30,567 bases of DNA from Pezizomycotina sp. ARF18 (taxonomy: Eukaryota; Ascomycota), in assembly GCA_002224055.1 (NCBI GenBank), contig AZLU01000337.1, positions 1 to 30,567 on the forward strand, read 5' to 3'. A program made the position numbers and the translations under genes. This document shows positions 19,797 to 29,217 of this stretch, one piece after another. Under the pieces are notes generated by a model. That model worked only from the letters and a program-made list of their open reading frames with translations, was not told where the DNA came from and did no database searches. Within the stretch, counting starts at the first letter, position 1. Each line of letters begins with the position of its first letter.

Positions 19797-20304
19797 TACA
19801 AAGGGAGCCTCAAGAGATGGAGAAAGATGAAGCATGACTGCGATTTCGGGAGCGGGTTCGGGCGTCCGTGGAACTTTAATACTTCTTCTCTCTCTGGTTT
19901 TTTGTCTTTCCCCTCATGGAGATTATACTCCCCATGAGATTGAGCTGTTTAAGGGTTTATTCTTACGAAGTTTTCCTAGTATACATTAGTATCTCCATCA
20001 TTGCGTGTTGCAGGACCTCTAGACCTAAGAACGGCGGAATAAATCAAAGATAATTGTTCAGCGCATACTGCAGCCTTTACCCATCTGCTCGTACGATCTA
20101 GACTATATTCTACTAATTAACTGTCTCTAGGTTGTTTTATTTTATTTTTTTTATTTACCGGAGTATATTTTAAATTAATTTTCTTCAACCTAGTTCCAAG
20201 CTCCCCATTATTACTCCGAGATCAAGAAATCATCCTACCATCAACACAATTACTTGCAACTGCCACCTTTCCGCCATTATTATTCAAAGTCCTACAATCT
20301 CCCA
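19797..20304. other. Intergenic stretch between copies D and E
   Basis: 3' flank of D and 5' flank of E. It contains a T/A-rich section (about 20136-20180) before E. No gene or clear TATA box placed. Confidence 0.4.
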
Positions 20305-21444
20305 ATGGCGTCCACTCAGCGCCCAGCTCTCTTGAAGTTATCTTCGCCTTCGGTCCCAAGAACGGCTTCTCGAGGATGATGGCGTACGTAAGTAGTAAGT
20401 TATTCCCCTTAGCTTCAAGTAACTGGGATGGGCTTCCCGCAAAGGCAGCATATTCCTGGAGTCGAGATCATAAGCAGGCGAGTTCCCAGGCAAGGATGAC
20501 TAAGCTCACGTTTCCCATAGGAACAACCTTCCCAACGGCCTTCTCGACCTTCTCGACGCCGGCGCCATCAAGAAGACCTTCTGCATCAGCCTCTTGGAGG
20601 AGAGAGGATACGTTATCGCGTAGGAAGACAAAGAGGGTGTTGCTAAGTACGGTAAGGTCATTGACGACTTCCATGAGCATAACTTCTTCCAGCAATTGCG
20701 CTATGCCGGAATCCCGGGTGTTCAGCCATCCCCATTAAACATGCCGCATAGCTAATTGTTCTCGTTGGGACAAACGCCGCGAGGCTTGAAAAACCGGATC
20801 GAAGACAAAAGGCCTGTGAAGCTATTCAACTCCGGTAAGCTCGACGTTTTAGAGCTTGTGGCTCGCCGTCGGACGGATGGAAAGTATTTTGCTACTGCAT
20901 CGAACGGTACCGGAGAGCGTCACTGTACCTGGGGAGGCATGGTGCCGGATATCGACGAGCAGGTCCAGCGTTGCACGCCTACAACAGAAAATATCTAGCG
21001 CATGACTTGGTTCGCAGGAATTGCTACATGATGTATCCCGAACTAGCAATACGGATGGGTTTCAAATCTCTCCCAGGATGACTATGGCATGCTCGATAGC
21101 CTCGTCAATGAAAAGCTTTCGAGACTCGTGACAGGTAGATAATTCTCCCACAGCTGCATTTCGTCCGCGCGACTGACTAACTTGAACGGGCGCTACAGTA
21201 TATCGTTCTCAACCCGCATGTCGTCGACGAATACTTCTGCTTGCACCCAGACGGGTCTGCGGGGTGGAACGTAAACAAGCACATTGCGAGCGACGTAGAA
21301 TCGATTACAGACCGCATATTACGTGATCAGTCTATTTGTGGGAGGACGTCCGTATCTGGAAACTCGGAAAGAAGGTGCAAAGCGCGCACGCACGAGGCTG
21401 CGGGAGCGGAGGAGATCAAGGTGAAGGGGGAGGAGTGTGAATGA
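20305..21444 (+). pseudogene. Family copy E, disrupted
   Basis: The ATG at 20305 is one frame off the conserved reading LEVIFAFGPKNGF, so exon 1 (to the GTAAGT donor at 20388) is already broken and lacks the aromatic EY-x(3)-KW end. Exon 2 (20521-20651): NNLPNGLLDLLDAGAIKKTF, CISLLEERGYVIA, then an in-frame TAG (20621-20623) where others have Tyr or Val, then EDKEGVAKYG and a GTAAGG donor. The third-module exon gives GLKNRIEDKRPVKLFNSGKL, GKYFATASNGTGERHCTWGG and VPDIDEQVQRC. Module 4 is nearly lost (WFAG, MMYPELAI). The final exon after GCTACAG (from 21199) is in frame: YIVLNPHVVDEYFCLHPDGS, AGWNVNKHIASDVESITDRI, LRDQSICGRTS, tail AEEIKVKGEECE, TGA at 21442. Confidence 0.64.
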
Positions 21445-21879
21445 TGGCGGTTCAACTGAGAATTTGCTATATGGAGAACTGGCTTTGAATGACGGGATTT
21501 TACTTCCACTGGAGGGACTCCTTCCTCTTTTACTTGTTTTAATCATGGAGATATTTATATTTCTCTATTCTTTACAACAGCAAGACTAGATAGACATAAT
21601 CGTGCGAAGGGAAACCACTAGGCTAAGTAGCCTTTGCTATCATACTATTGTTTTAATGGTGCGATGCGAATGGGGACTAAACGGATGTTTTAACTGTCTT
21701 AACCCAGTTTTTGGGACGTCGTTACTACCGTAGTACCACCCGTATCGGAGGTTTAGAGACACAGGTGGCCGTGTCTAGATTATATTTCCTTTTCGCGGCT
21801 GAGATCGAGCTGCATGCTACCCTCGATTTCCAGGAATTGATCGGCCTGAGTAAAATAAAAGCAATGATGCGACTTGAGC
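21445..21879. other. Intergenic stretch between copies E and F
   Basis: No gene seen. It ends at the TATA box of copy F. Confidence 0.4.
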
Positions 21880-21887
21880 TATAAAAG
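21880..21887 (+). promoter_or_regulatory. TATA box of copy F
   Basis: TATAAAAG, 64 nt before the ATG at 21944. It is the clearest TATA element among the family copies. Confidence 0.5.
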
Positions 21888-21943
21888 AAGACATGCCATT
21901 TTCACTCGATCGCGATTTCAGGGTGCAACCAGCTTTGGTCATC

Positions 21944-23024
21944 ATGTCTTCTTCTAGCGCGCCTCAGGTAGTCTTCGCGTTCGGTCCAATAACGGGTTCT
22001 TCTTCGAGTACAACGGCACCCGGAAGTGGTGAGGAAACCTCCGCCATTTTTTTTTAGGAGGATTTTAATAGCAAAGAATTGCTGTAGGAACAACCTTCCG
22101 CAGGGCTTCTTAGATACTTAACGCGGGAGGCGAAGATGCCGTTAGGAGAACTTTTTGCCTCGCGTTAAATGAAGTCGGGGGTACCTCGTTACTTACGAGG
22201 ATTGGGAAGGGGTCGTAAAATACGGTAATGTCTTAAACTCCGACCTCGCATCGTCCCTTTCTGACCTGTTCAACAAGCAGCATCGGAGAACATCCCGCAA
22301 CCCTAAAAGCCTGGATCGATGACGACGGCGGCATCCGCATCTTCCGCAGCGACAAGGTCCGCCTATCCAGCTCCGGTTCTCCCTCGGCGCCAGTGGTGCG
22401 TTCTACATCACCGAGCCGCGTCCAACGCAACCGCATCGATGAGCGGCACTCCCGATGGCAAGGGTTACGAGTAGTCTAGAGGAGGAGCTACAGAGGTGTA
22501 CGACGACGTCACATGCGTCTTCGTATAAAAATATGTGGACGGCCACGATAGGCGAAGCGGGAACGTACTTTTTATATCAGATGTCTACGGACGGTGATAA
22601 CCGGCACGTTTACAATTTTACAGGGGCGCCGACGATGATCTTAAGAGGTTGATTAGGAATATTGGTGATATGAGGGGGTTCGTAAGTTTTCTAGGGAACT
22701 GAGTTTTCCCCGCATTTTTTCATGGAAAAGAAACACACCCATCCGATTTTTTTTGTTGGTTAACTTTAATATAGTACGTCGTCATGAACCCTACCGCCGT
22801 AACGAGTTTTCTGCTTGCGGCTGGACGGATCGGCGGAGTGGGGTGAACAAGCGCATATCAAGGGACATAGATATCATGGCGAGGAAAATTTCGAGGATCG
22901 CCAGTCCGTCAGCGGATCCACGGGCACCCAGCGTGAGCTGCGCCGAGTAAATATGCGAGACCGTCGAAGCAGCGAAATTCGAGACGGAAGTTGCGCCGCA
23001 AGGACTCTCGGAAACGGTGTATAA
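21944..23024 (+). pseudogene. Family copy F, heavily disrupted
   Basis: Exon 1 (21944-22028): MSSSSAPQVVFAFGP, then a missing base, NGFFFEYNGTRK. At 85 nt it is one short of the 3n+2 length typical of the family. Exon 2 (from 22088): NNLPQGFLDT then several breaks, and GYLVTYEDWEGVVKYG. Next come ENIPATLKAWIDDDGGIRIF, a break, VRFSLGASGAFYITEPRP, SSLEEELQRCTTTSHAS, WTATIGEAGTYFLYQ (module 4, with the Tyr that A and B have lost to TAA), DDLKRLIRNIGDMRGF and a GTAAGT donor. The last exon after TAATATAG (22774): YVVMNPTAV, then in other frames LRLDGSAEWG, NKRISRDIDIMARKIS and SVSGST. More frame changes than any other copy. TATA box 64 nt upstream. Confidence 0.6.
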
Positions 23025-23888
23025 AGGACGGTAAAATAGATATATCACATCACACGAATCGTGATTTTCGTGATTTATACTATTCCACATGTCCTACGTC
23101 CGAACCGTGTTCTTTCAACTTAGATAAAATACCCAAAAGAAAACTCCAATAAGGGCGAGCGTGGAGAGGAAGACGCTTCGTAGTGCACTAGGACGTTATA
23201 CTAGGCCGTGTACGGTTAAGCTCCTAAGTTCTATAGCGTTTAATTAGTCGCCACGTGCGAAATTCGCGTTTTGGCAATTTGCGAGATAGATAAACATCAT
23301 TAGAACGATCCGATCTTCCGGAAGGCAACGATTCGACAAGTTCCTTGAGGGTTATTAATATCCTGCTACCGAGGGGCTGGACCTGGAACTCTCTAGCGCT
23401 GTTGGCAAGATGTCTTTGTCTTGTTTGCCATACATCGGAATTTTATGCCTCTAAAAGAAGATTGCTTCCGCGTCGGGCAAACCTTTTGTTTCGCTCATCA
23501 ACGTGCAACGTGCAATTCTTTATTATGGAAATTCTCAGAGCGTATTAAACCTATCGCTGTACATAGAAGGGCCATCCTCTAACAGGGTATAGATGCTGGG
23601 TATAGACTGAGAGAGGTCTCGGCTTTCGATACTCGTTAATGCTAATCTATCTGCTCCTACTTTTTGTTTTCGCCGTTTTTTTTTTTCCCCCCCCCCATCT
23701 CCTTTCTGTTCTCTGATGTTCTCTCGATTTCTTGATCGAATTATTATCCTGATTATGTAAGCATGCAGTCTGGGTACGACGGAACGTAGTTATCGGTCAA
23801 CTTCTCTACCAAATAAGTTTCCTGCAAGTGACAACAAATGTACAAGATAATCTCTATATTTGACAATATTGCATCTTACATCTTCAAT
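23025..23888. other. Intergenic stretch upstream of copy G
   Basis: No gene seen. It contains a T11-C10 homopolymer pair at 23676-23696, about 190 nt before the ATG of copy G. Confidence 0.4.
23676..23696. repeat. T11-C10 homopolymer tract
   Basis: Eleven T followed by ten C upstream of copy G, similar in kind to the T27-G8 tract between copies C and D. Confidence 0.7.
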
Positions 23889-24030
23889 ATGGCTCAACCT
23901 CCGTTAGATTCCTTCCCTCGGATGATCTTCGCGTTTGGTCCGAAGAACGCGTTCTTCATGGAATACTCCGGTATCAGAAAGTGGTAAAATCTGCCCTGTC
24001 AACCTATCCGCGGTCCTTTAAGCCTTCTTT

Positions 24031-24071
<41 letters not shown>

Positions 24072-25066
24072 ACCAGACTATTCATATCTGGCATCAACAA
24101 ACTACAAATATATCGCCCTTAAGCATGAATGCAACTGATATCTGTTGTTCAACGTAGGGCAAACCTCCCCAGGCCTTGCAGGAGATCTTCAACGCGCAGG
24201 GAGATGACGCCGTCAAGGAGACTTTCTGCCTCAGCTTCGCAGAGGATGCCGGTTTTGTTATCGCGTATGAGACCGTCAAGGGAGATGTCAAGCTTGGTGA
24301 GCATCCTCGAATATTTGAACCTCATTAGGTACAGCTGTAGCTAACCTCGTCAACGGACGAGCAAGACTTCCAGGGGATACCGAGGAGTCTTGGCATGTGC
24401 TTACCAACAAGAATGTACTCAAACTTGAGTTGGACCGAAGACGCTTCACGTTGCGATGGGGCGAGGCGGTCGCTTTTTGCTTCGGCTCAGAGGAGCCTCG
24501 ACAAGTGAAGGTGTTACAGGTGGGAAGGCTTCTGCAGGACACAGGAGGGAGAAATTCAGCAAGTGATTGCTTTGGCGTCTCAGAACTCCCTGAAGAGCAA
24601 CTGGCAGATGGCTTTGGGGGAAGTCGGCGAGAAGGTATGATTGTGTACGTCCTGTATCAACAGGAGCTGGACGGCGAGAATGACATAGGCGGAAACGTCT
24701 ACGGTGAGAGGTTTACGACGCGGTGGCGAAGCTCGTGCAGCTCTGCGCTCCCGACGAGGACTTTAGGGGTCACGTAAGTGCTTACTATTTCCCTTTATTT
24801 TTCTATTTGACTTCCATGAAGCTGACTCGGTATAGACCTTGATCCTCAACCCTTTCGTCCGCGGTGACTTTTTTCTTCTTCGTCCCGATGGATCCGCGGA
24901 GTGGCAGGTCAATAAGGCGCATCACAAAGAGGTTCAGGAACTTGCGCAGAAGATCTTGGAAGACCAGTCAGTGAAGGGTTCCACGTCCCTGCCGCAAGTT
25001 CAACAGTCGAAGCGTACCCGCATGAGCGATAAGCAAGATAGGACGGTGATTAGCAGATGGCAATAG
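23889..25066 (+). CDS. Family copy G (five-module protein)
   Basis: Exon 1 (23889-23983, 3n+2 long): MAQPPLDSFPRMIFAFGPKN, AFFMEYSGIRK, Trp codon split by the donor. Intron 1 carries a T23-A20 fold-back. Exon 2 (24158-24296): ANLP, one-base break in a CCCC run, QALQEIFNAQGDDAVKETFC, LSFAEDAGFVIAYETVKGDV. After a GTGAGC intron, VANLVNGRARLPGDTEESWH. Module 3 is in a shifted frame: RRSLFASAQRSLDK, stop, RCYRWEGF. Module 4: NWQMALGEVGEKV, then VYVLYQQELDGENDIGGNVY. A further shift gives YDAVAKLVQLCAPDEDFRGH and a GTAAGT donor at 24776. The last exon (from 24836) is in frame: TLILNPFVRGDFFLLRPDGS, AEWQVNKAHHKEVQELAQKI, LEDQSVKGST, basic tail, TAG at 25064. Function unknown; no signal peptide. Confidence 0.66.
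24028..24070. repeat. T23-A20 fold-back in intron 1 of copy G
   Basis: A run of 23 T directly followed by 20 A forms a perfect poly(T)/poly(A) palindrome with no loop, in the middle of the first intron. It could fold into a hairpin in the RNA or mark a head-to-head joining of two poly(A) tails. Confidence 0.75.
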
Positions 25067-26140
25067 GGGCTGGGTTCGATCATTAGCAGCTAACAATGGG
25101 GAATACCCAGCCGACCTGAGGCCGTTACACACTGCGAATTTACACATCCCATTAAGGGGGATCAAATGCCGTAAAGCCTTTCACACAGGTGGCATAGCAG
25201 CCTGGCTGTGTCGTTATTTAATAGTTTATTACAATTACTGCGATTATTATTTCTTATAAAGGAAATCACAAAAGCCACAGTACTTCTATATTCAAATTAT
25301 CACTAAAAAAACAGTCCTACCGCTTTCCATCCAAGGTGCTGTAGAACTTTTTCACTATTCCCTTTCTCCGTACAATTTGCGGGCGCTTGGTGAATATCAT
25401 GATTGCGAGCAAATATCATTCGCAGGAACTTCGTGCCTGATAACTTTCAACACTTGGCCCTGTACACGGAATCTCCTATTGGCTGGATATTGCAATGTCA
25501 TCGCAATTTTTCCTGCAGGAGAAGTGGATTGGATTCTTGGAAACGAGGCTTTGGGTCGATCCCAAGATAAAAAGTCTTATCGCAATCCTAATGCGAAAGA
25601 AGGACGCTCCGCTGCAGCCAAGACAAAAAAGTTGCAATTGAAGTATATTGGGATCTGCTTCCGATGCTGACGTTAACTGTTGGGTGGAAGAACCGCGAAG
25701 AAAAGAAGGAAAAAATCGCAATTTCGTGGAAGCTTTAGAAAAGGATGGACATCACGGTCCTTTCCAACCTGTACCTGTTGTCAGTGTTCAGTGTCGTATT
25801 CTATATTGTCTTTGAGAATATAAAGCAAGGATTTTGCAGCTCACTACTTGTAATAAGGCCCCATCTTTGATTATCTGTATTAAGAATAGAATGCCGTCAA
25901 CTTCAGCCATTACCATCTCCACTAATTCACACAGCTTCAAGCTGATAGCAGGCAAACAACTACGCTCTCGGTAACCTTTCCATAACGCATTGGTTCATAC
26001 GGCATTATTACCTCCTCCCATATATTCATCAAGGCAACGCAAAAAAAATATTTAAACTCGTTAAAATCATTTCTCATCAATCATTTTAGGGTGTCTCGGT
26101 CTTTATCAGGGCTATTCAGTCTGAAAAAGATGACCACGCA
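25067..26140. other. Intergenic stretch
   Basis: Flank of the gene cluster. One open reading (25377-25670, with a Lys-rich end) has no recognisable domain, no supported ATG context and no neighbouring exon signals. Not called as a gene. Confidence 0.35.
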
Positions 26141-26526
26141 ATGTGTCAGCACAGGTCAGAGCATTCCGCCCCATCATCGTCGACACTATCCACTATTTCC
26201 GGTCGAAGTTTTCCCCTCCTTCACCAAGAGCACAGTCTAGAGCGCTTAGACGATTTATCACAGACTCCAGTAGGTTACCACGTGAAAACTTGTCCGCCTG
26301 GGCACTTTACATTCTCCTATCGCGCCCACTTCCCTTTCTTGCGCTAACTGTAGCCCTTTTTGACAGCCTAGGGTATTTGAAGGGGAAGTTGAATCCCCGC
26401 CCCAAAATTGAAGACTGCAACAAACGATCGGACGCTCAGAAGAAAATCAACGCCAACAGACTTTTGCCGTCCAGCGCTGCTCGAGTGCAAGGACGATGCA
26501 TGGTCTCCGTACCACTTAGGGAATAG
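26130..26526 (+). other. Weak hypothetical open reading frame
   Basis: A 127-codon open stretch (26143-26526) contains a hydrophobic run (WALYILLSRPLPFLALTVAL) and a basic end, but the in-frame start is GTG and the nearby ATGs (26130, 26141) are in other frames. No family recognised. Reported only so that the region is not left blank. Confidence 0.15.
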
Positions 26527-27008
26527 CAGGGAAGCTATCGGTCACATCGAAAAAATTATTGCAGGAGTTCTGCGGGCTGGATACTTAATTCCAATGTCCG
26601 AGAACTCGTGCCGTAATACTCATGGCATGAAAACATGCATCCCACTACAACCTTCAAAACTTCTGAATCTTCATAATTGAATACGTACTAGACTTCAATT
26701 ATTTCAATCAAAAACATTATTGCTCTCGCAAATTTCTAGATAGACGTTTATCCGCCGACGGGGTTGTATCTATCACGGGGCTTGGGGCCGCAGCTTAGGG
26801 CTTGGTATTCGGCGCCGCAGAACCACTGGTTGGAGACTACAATGCAGCAATGAAGCCCCTATTTTACGCGAACCTTCTGGTTCAAAGGAACTTGATTGTA
26901 AATATAAAATCATAATGCCATGCGAAGCAAAGAGCTATACTACAAAAGCCGGGTTAGTTTCCCTCTAGATTCTTATGTTTGATCGGCAAATCGCAATAAA
27001 CTGAAATC
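26527..27008. other. Intergenic stretch
   Basis: No gene, repeat or RNA seen. Confidence 0.35.
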
Positions 27009-27454
27009 GTGCTATCATCAAACCTTTGTCGCAAAAGTTCCAACTTCAACTTCTGGTACTCACAGTGCTTTCTTTTCCCGGTCTTTCCTTCCTTCCTCAT
27101 CCTGGCCAGCGCCTCTTTCGCCACCGCAGGCGGTACCTGCTTCTATAATTCCACGGGACGATGGTACTTGAGCTCCTTGACCACGTATCTTCTAGTGCTA
27201 GAAAAGTGACGAATTGATAAAATAATAGGTGCCCAGATCTGCCGGCAGAAGTGGCTCGCAACGGCCCGTGGTGCGATATGGGGGCGTGGACTGCCCTAAT
27301 GGCTGGAGCCAAAGTCGAATGGGTCAGCTACTCGCGAGATTACACCAATTGTCAACCGTCAACGGCCACTAAGCAAGTGACTGTCTCGCGTCGTTTGGAA
27401 AGATCTGCGGACCTGCTTTGTTCTGGTCGATACGGAGAGGTAACTGCTCCGTGA
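27009..27454 (+). CDS. Candidate small secreted Cys-containing protein 1
   Basis: Exon 1 encodes a signal-peptide-like run (FLFPVFPSFLILASASFATA) followed by GGTCFYNSTGR. A 65-nt intron (27164-27228, GTACTT donor, AATAATAG acceptor) splits the Trp codon. Exon 2 continues in frame with CPDLPAEVARNGPWCDMGAW, TALMAGAKVEWVSYSRDYTN, CQPSTATKQVTVSRRLERSA, DLLCSGRYGEVTAP and TGA at 27452. The mature part is about 90 residues with five Cys. No in-frame ATG lies upstream: the open frame starts at a GTG at 27009 after a TAA. So a 5' exon, a frame break or loss of the start must be assumed. Family not recognised; secretion is inferred from the hydrophobic leader. Confidence 0.42.
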
Positions 27455-28072
27455 GAAGTGCGATTAAAGAGAAGGGCTTTTCGGCGGTAAAAGGCAGGAT
27501 TTAGAAGATCGCCGCGGGGAGTTTGCCCCAGGGATTGGATAAAATATACTACTTTTAATGTTTAGTAGTAACCCGGAGATTAATAGTATCTGATGGGGAT
27601 GATAATTAACCTTTTAATAGTTTGAAAATATCCCTCTTAATGCAACTTTGAATAGAAATTGACTATCATTAATGAAAGCGGGATTCTTTCATTTTCTTAG
27701 ATGGTTTTCGGACCTTTCAACGAGAGCTTAAGACAAGTTCGCGATTGCAGTGGCGACACTATCCACCGGACGACATGTAATTGCAGCTTGAAAGCCAATC
27801 GTTCTTTTCCGAATATTGGCCTATTGGTCTCCACCATTCTCGCAGATTAAATCTGATGAAGATCATCGTCTAGAAACGTTTATGTTTGACCTGAATCAAA
27901 CGGTTATTGCATGAGAACTTGAAACATCCCGACGGCGCTTTGGAGCGACACTTCCGAAAACATCGGACCGGCTCCCACAAAATCGAGGGAGCCGGGCTAT
28001 CTCACAGGTGTGTACCGTATCCAGAAAATATTTTAGAGAATATCTTACTTCTAGCAACACGGCCAAAAGGCC
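27455..28072. other. Intergenic stretch
   Basis: A+T-rich around 27540-27700. No gene seen; it ends at the TATA box of the next gene. Confidence 0.4.
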
Positions 28073-28080
28073 TATAAAAG
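28073..28080 (+). promoter_or_regulatory. TATA box of candidate secreted gene 2
   Basis: TATAAAAG with its first T exactly 96 nt before the ATG at 28169. The same spacing is seen at candidate secreted gene 3 on the other strand. Confidence 0.55.
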
Positions 28081-28168
28081 AGGAGAGATGAGGACAAACA
28101 CGATACAACGTTCATCAACGCTCCTTATAACAATCGTTCATTTTTACTTCTGACAATCATTGTATCGC

Positions 28169-28505
28169 ATGCACCTTCAACTCTCCTCCTCTCCTCTGCC
28201 GAATTTTCTCCGCTCTGGCTGTCGCGGCTCCCACACCATTCCACGGAACTTGGCCCGGCGAACCCTCGGACTCAGGAAATTCCGGCCCCAGAACCGGCCC
28301 TGACTCCGTGTGGCCGCCCCCGAATCTCGACCCGCATGACCCTACAACGCCGGGCCATCAATGTAGAAGTAGTTCCGCGAATACGCCGCATAATCCTCCG
28401 CGAAGGCTGGTCGGTAGTCCGCCGGACTCCAGTACAACTCCGGAGCTGGTTCTCCATTCCTCGGAATTCCGGCTTCAATCATTGACGGCAGAAGCGCAAA
28501 TGTAA
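28169..28505 (+). CDS. Candidate small secreted Pro-rich protein 2
   Basis: The ATG at 28169 follows a TATA box and an A/T/C-rich leader. The reading begins MHLQLSSSP; one frame change within a CT-rich stretch is needed to reach LCRIFSALAVAAPTPFHG, a plausible end of a signal peptide with cleavage near Ala-Ala-Pro. The mature part is Pro/Gly/Ser-rich (TWPGEPSDSGNSGPRTGPDS, VWPPPNLDPHDPTTPGHQC). The frame stays open to 28505, but other frames look equally protein-like after about 28380 (GLQYNSGAGSPFLGIP), so the C-terminus is uncertain. No family recognised. It converges on candidate gene 3. Confidence 0.4.
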
Positions 28506-28640
28506 TGGATGGAAAATTGGTAGTCACGAGTAATATTAGGAAGCATCAGCGCAAGCGATGCGAAGGAAAAATAATAATTTAATAAGTTCATGCAACCAAT
28601 TCGCATAATTTTAAACCTAAAGAATGAAGTCTCTCCATTT

Positions 28641-29121
28641 TCAGTTAAATTCGTCCAAAAATTGACTATAATAGTCATCCTCGGTCGGCTCCGAATGCAT
28701 AGGCGCCGGACTATCCGAGAGATCTGGTCCCGCTGTACCGTAACATCTTGACAAAAAGTGATTCGTGCCCTCGTTCTCCGTTTTGCAGAGTAGGCCGCTC
28801 ATCGAAGTACCTGTCGCAGTTCAGAGGAGTTCGATCTCGTTCTGACCGTTGAAATTCTTCTTGCAGACGAAAAATGTTGCTGTTGTCCAAGCGGAAAGTG
28901 AACGGCATGCTTCGGGCCAAGCGTGGGAGGGAACTGCATCGGTGAGGTTAGAATACTTGTAGGGTGAACTAAAACAGTAGTATTACGTACTATCAGAAGC
29001 GCAGTATGCTCTGTCGAGAACGCATTGCGCCGTTGGGGAAGCCGCCCGGCCAAGCTACTGTCAATGAAGGGAGGGGCGGCGACGGAACAGCAGCGAGCGC
29101 AGATATCGATCGGGAAAGCAT
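28641..29121 (-). CDS. Candidate small secreted Cys-rich protein 3
   Basis: ATG at 29121, 96 nt after the first base of a TATA box. The N-terminus MLSRSISALAAVPSPPLP is short and signal-like. A one-base break near 29040 leads into AQCVLDRAYCASD. A 57-nt intron (28934-28990, GTACGT donor, CTAAC branch, GATGCAG acceptor) joins in frame to PSHAWPEACRSLSAWTTATF, FVCKKNFNGQNEIELL. A single in-frame TGA follows, and the same frame continues cleanly with TATGTSMSGLLCKTENEGTN, HFLSRCYGTAGPDLSDSPAP, MHSEPTEDDYYSQFLDEFN and TGA at 28641. The mature protein would have six Cys, enough for three disulfides. No family recognised; an extracellular or effector-like role is only inferred. Confidence 0.5.
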
Positions 29122-29210
29122 GTTGGTGACGATGTGGTGGGATTAGGGTGAACGGTAGGATGAGATTGTAGCTTGAAGTGAATTGCTACCTTGTTCAGGA
29201 ATTTGTTCGA

Positions 29211-29217
29211 TTTTATA
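29211..29217 (-). promoter_or_regulatory. TATA box of candidate secreted gene 3
   Basis: TATAAAA on the minus strand, first base at 29217, 96 nt before the ATG at 29121. Confidence 0.55.

Noticed and set aside
22791-23090. Minus-strand 99-codon frame over the last exon of copy F
   Set aside because: Antisense of the LRLDGSAEWG module, which matches six other copies on its own strand.
24028-24070. T/A palindrome read as a transcription terminator
   Set aside because: It lies inside an intron of copy G with coding exons on both sides, and fungal polymerase II genes do not use bacterial-type hairpin terminators.
25377-25670. 97-codon plus-strand frame with a Lys-rich end
   Set aside because: No recognisable domain or promoter. 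A transposase fragment was considered, but nothing specific supports it.
28342-28527. Minus-strand frame with ELYWSPADYRPAFAEDYAAY
   Set aside because: Protein-like in places, but there is no promoter or splice signal on that strand, and the TATA/ATG/signal-peptide arrangement favours the plus strand. It remains an alternative for the 3' half.
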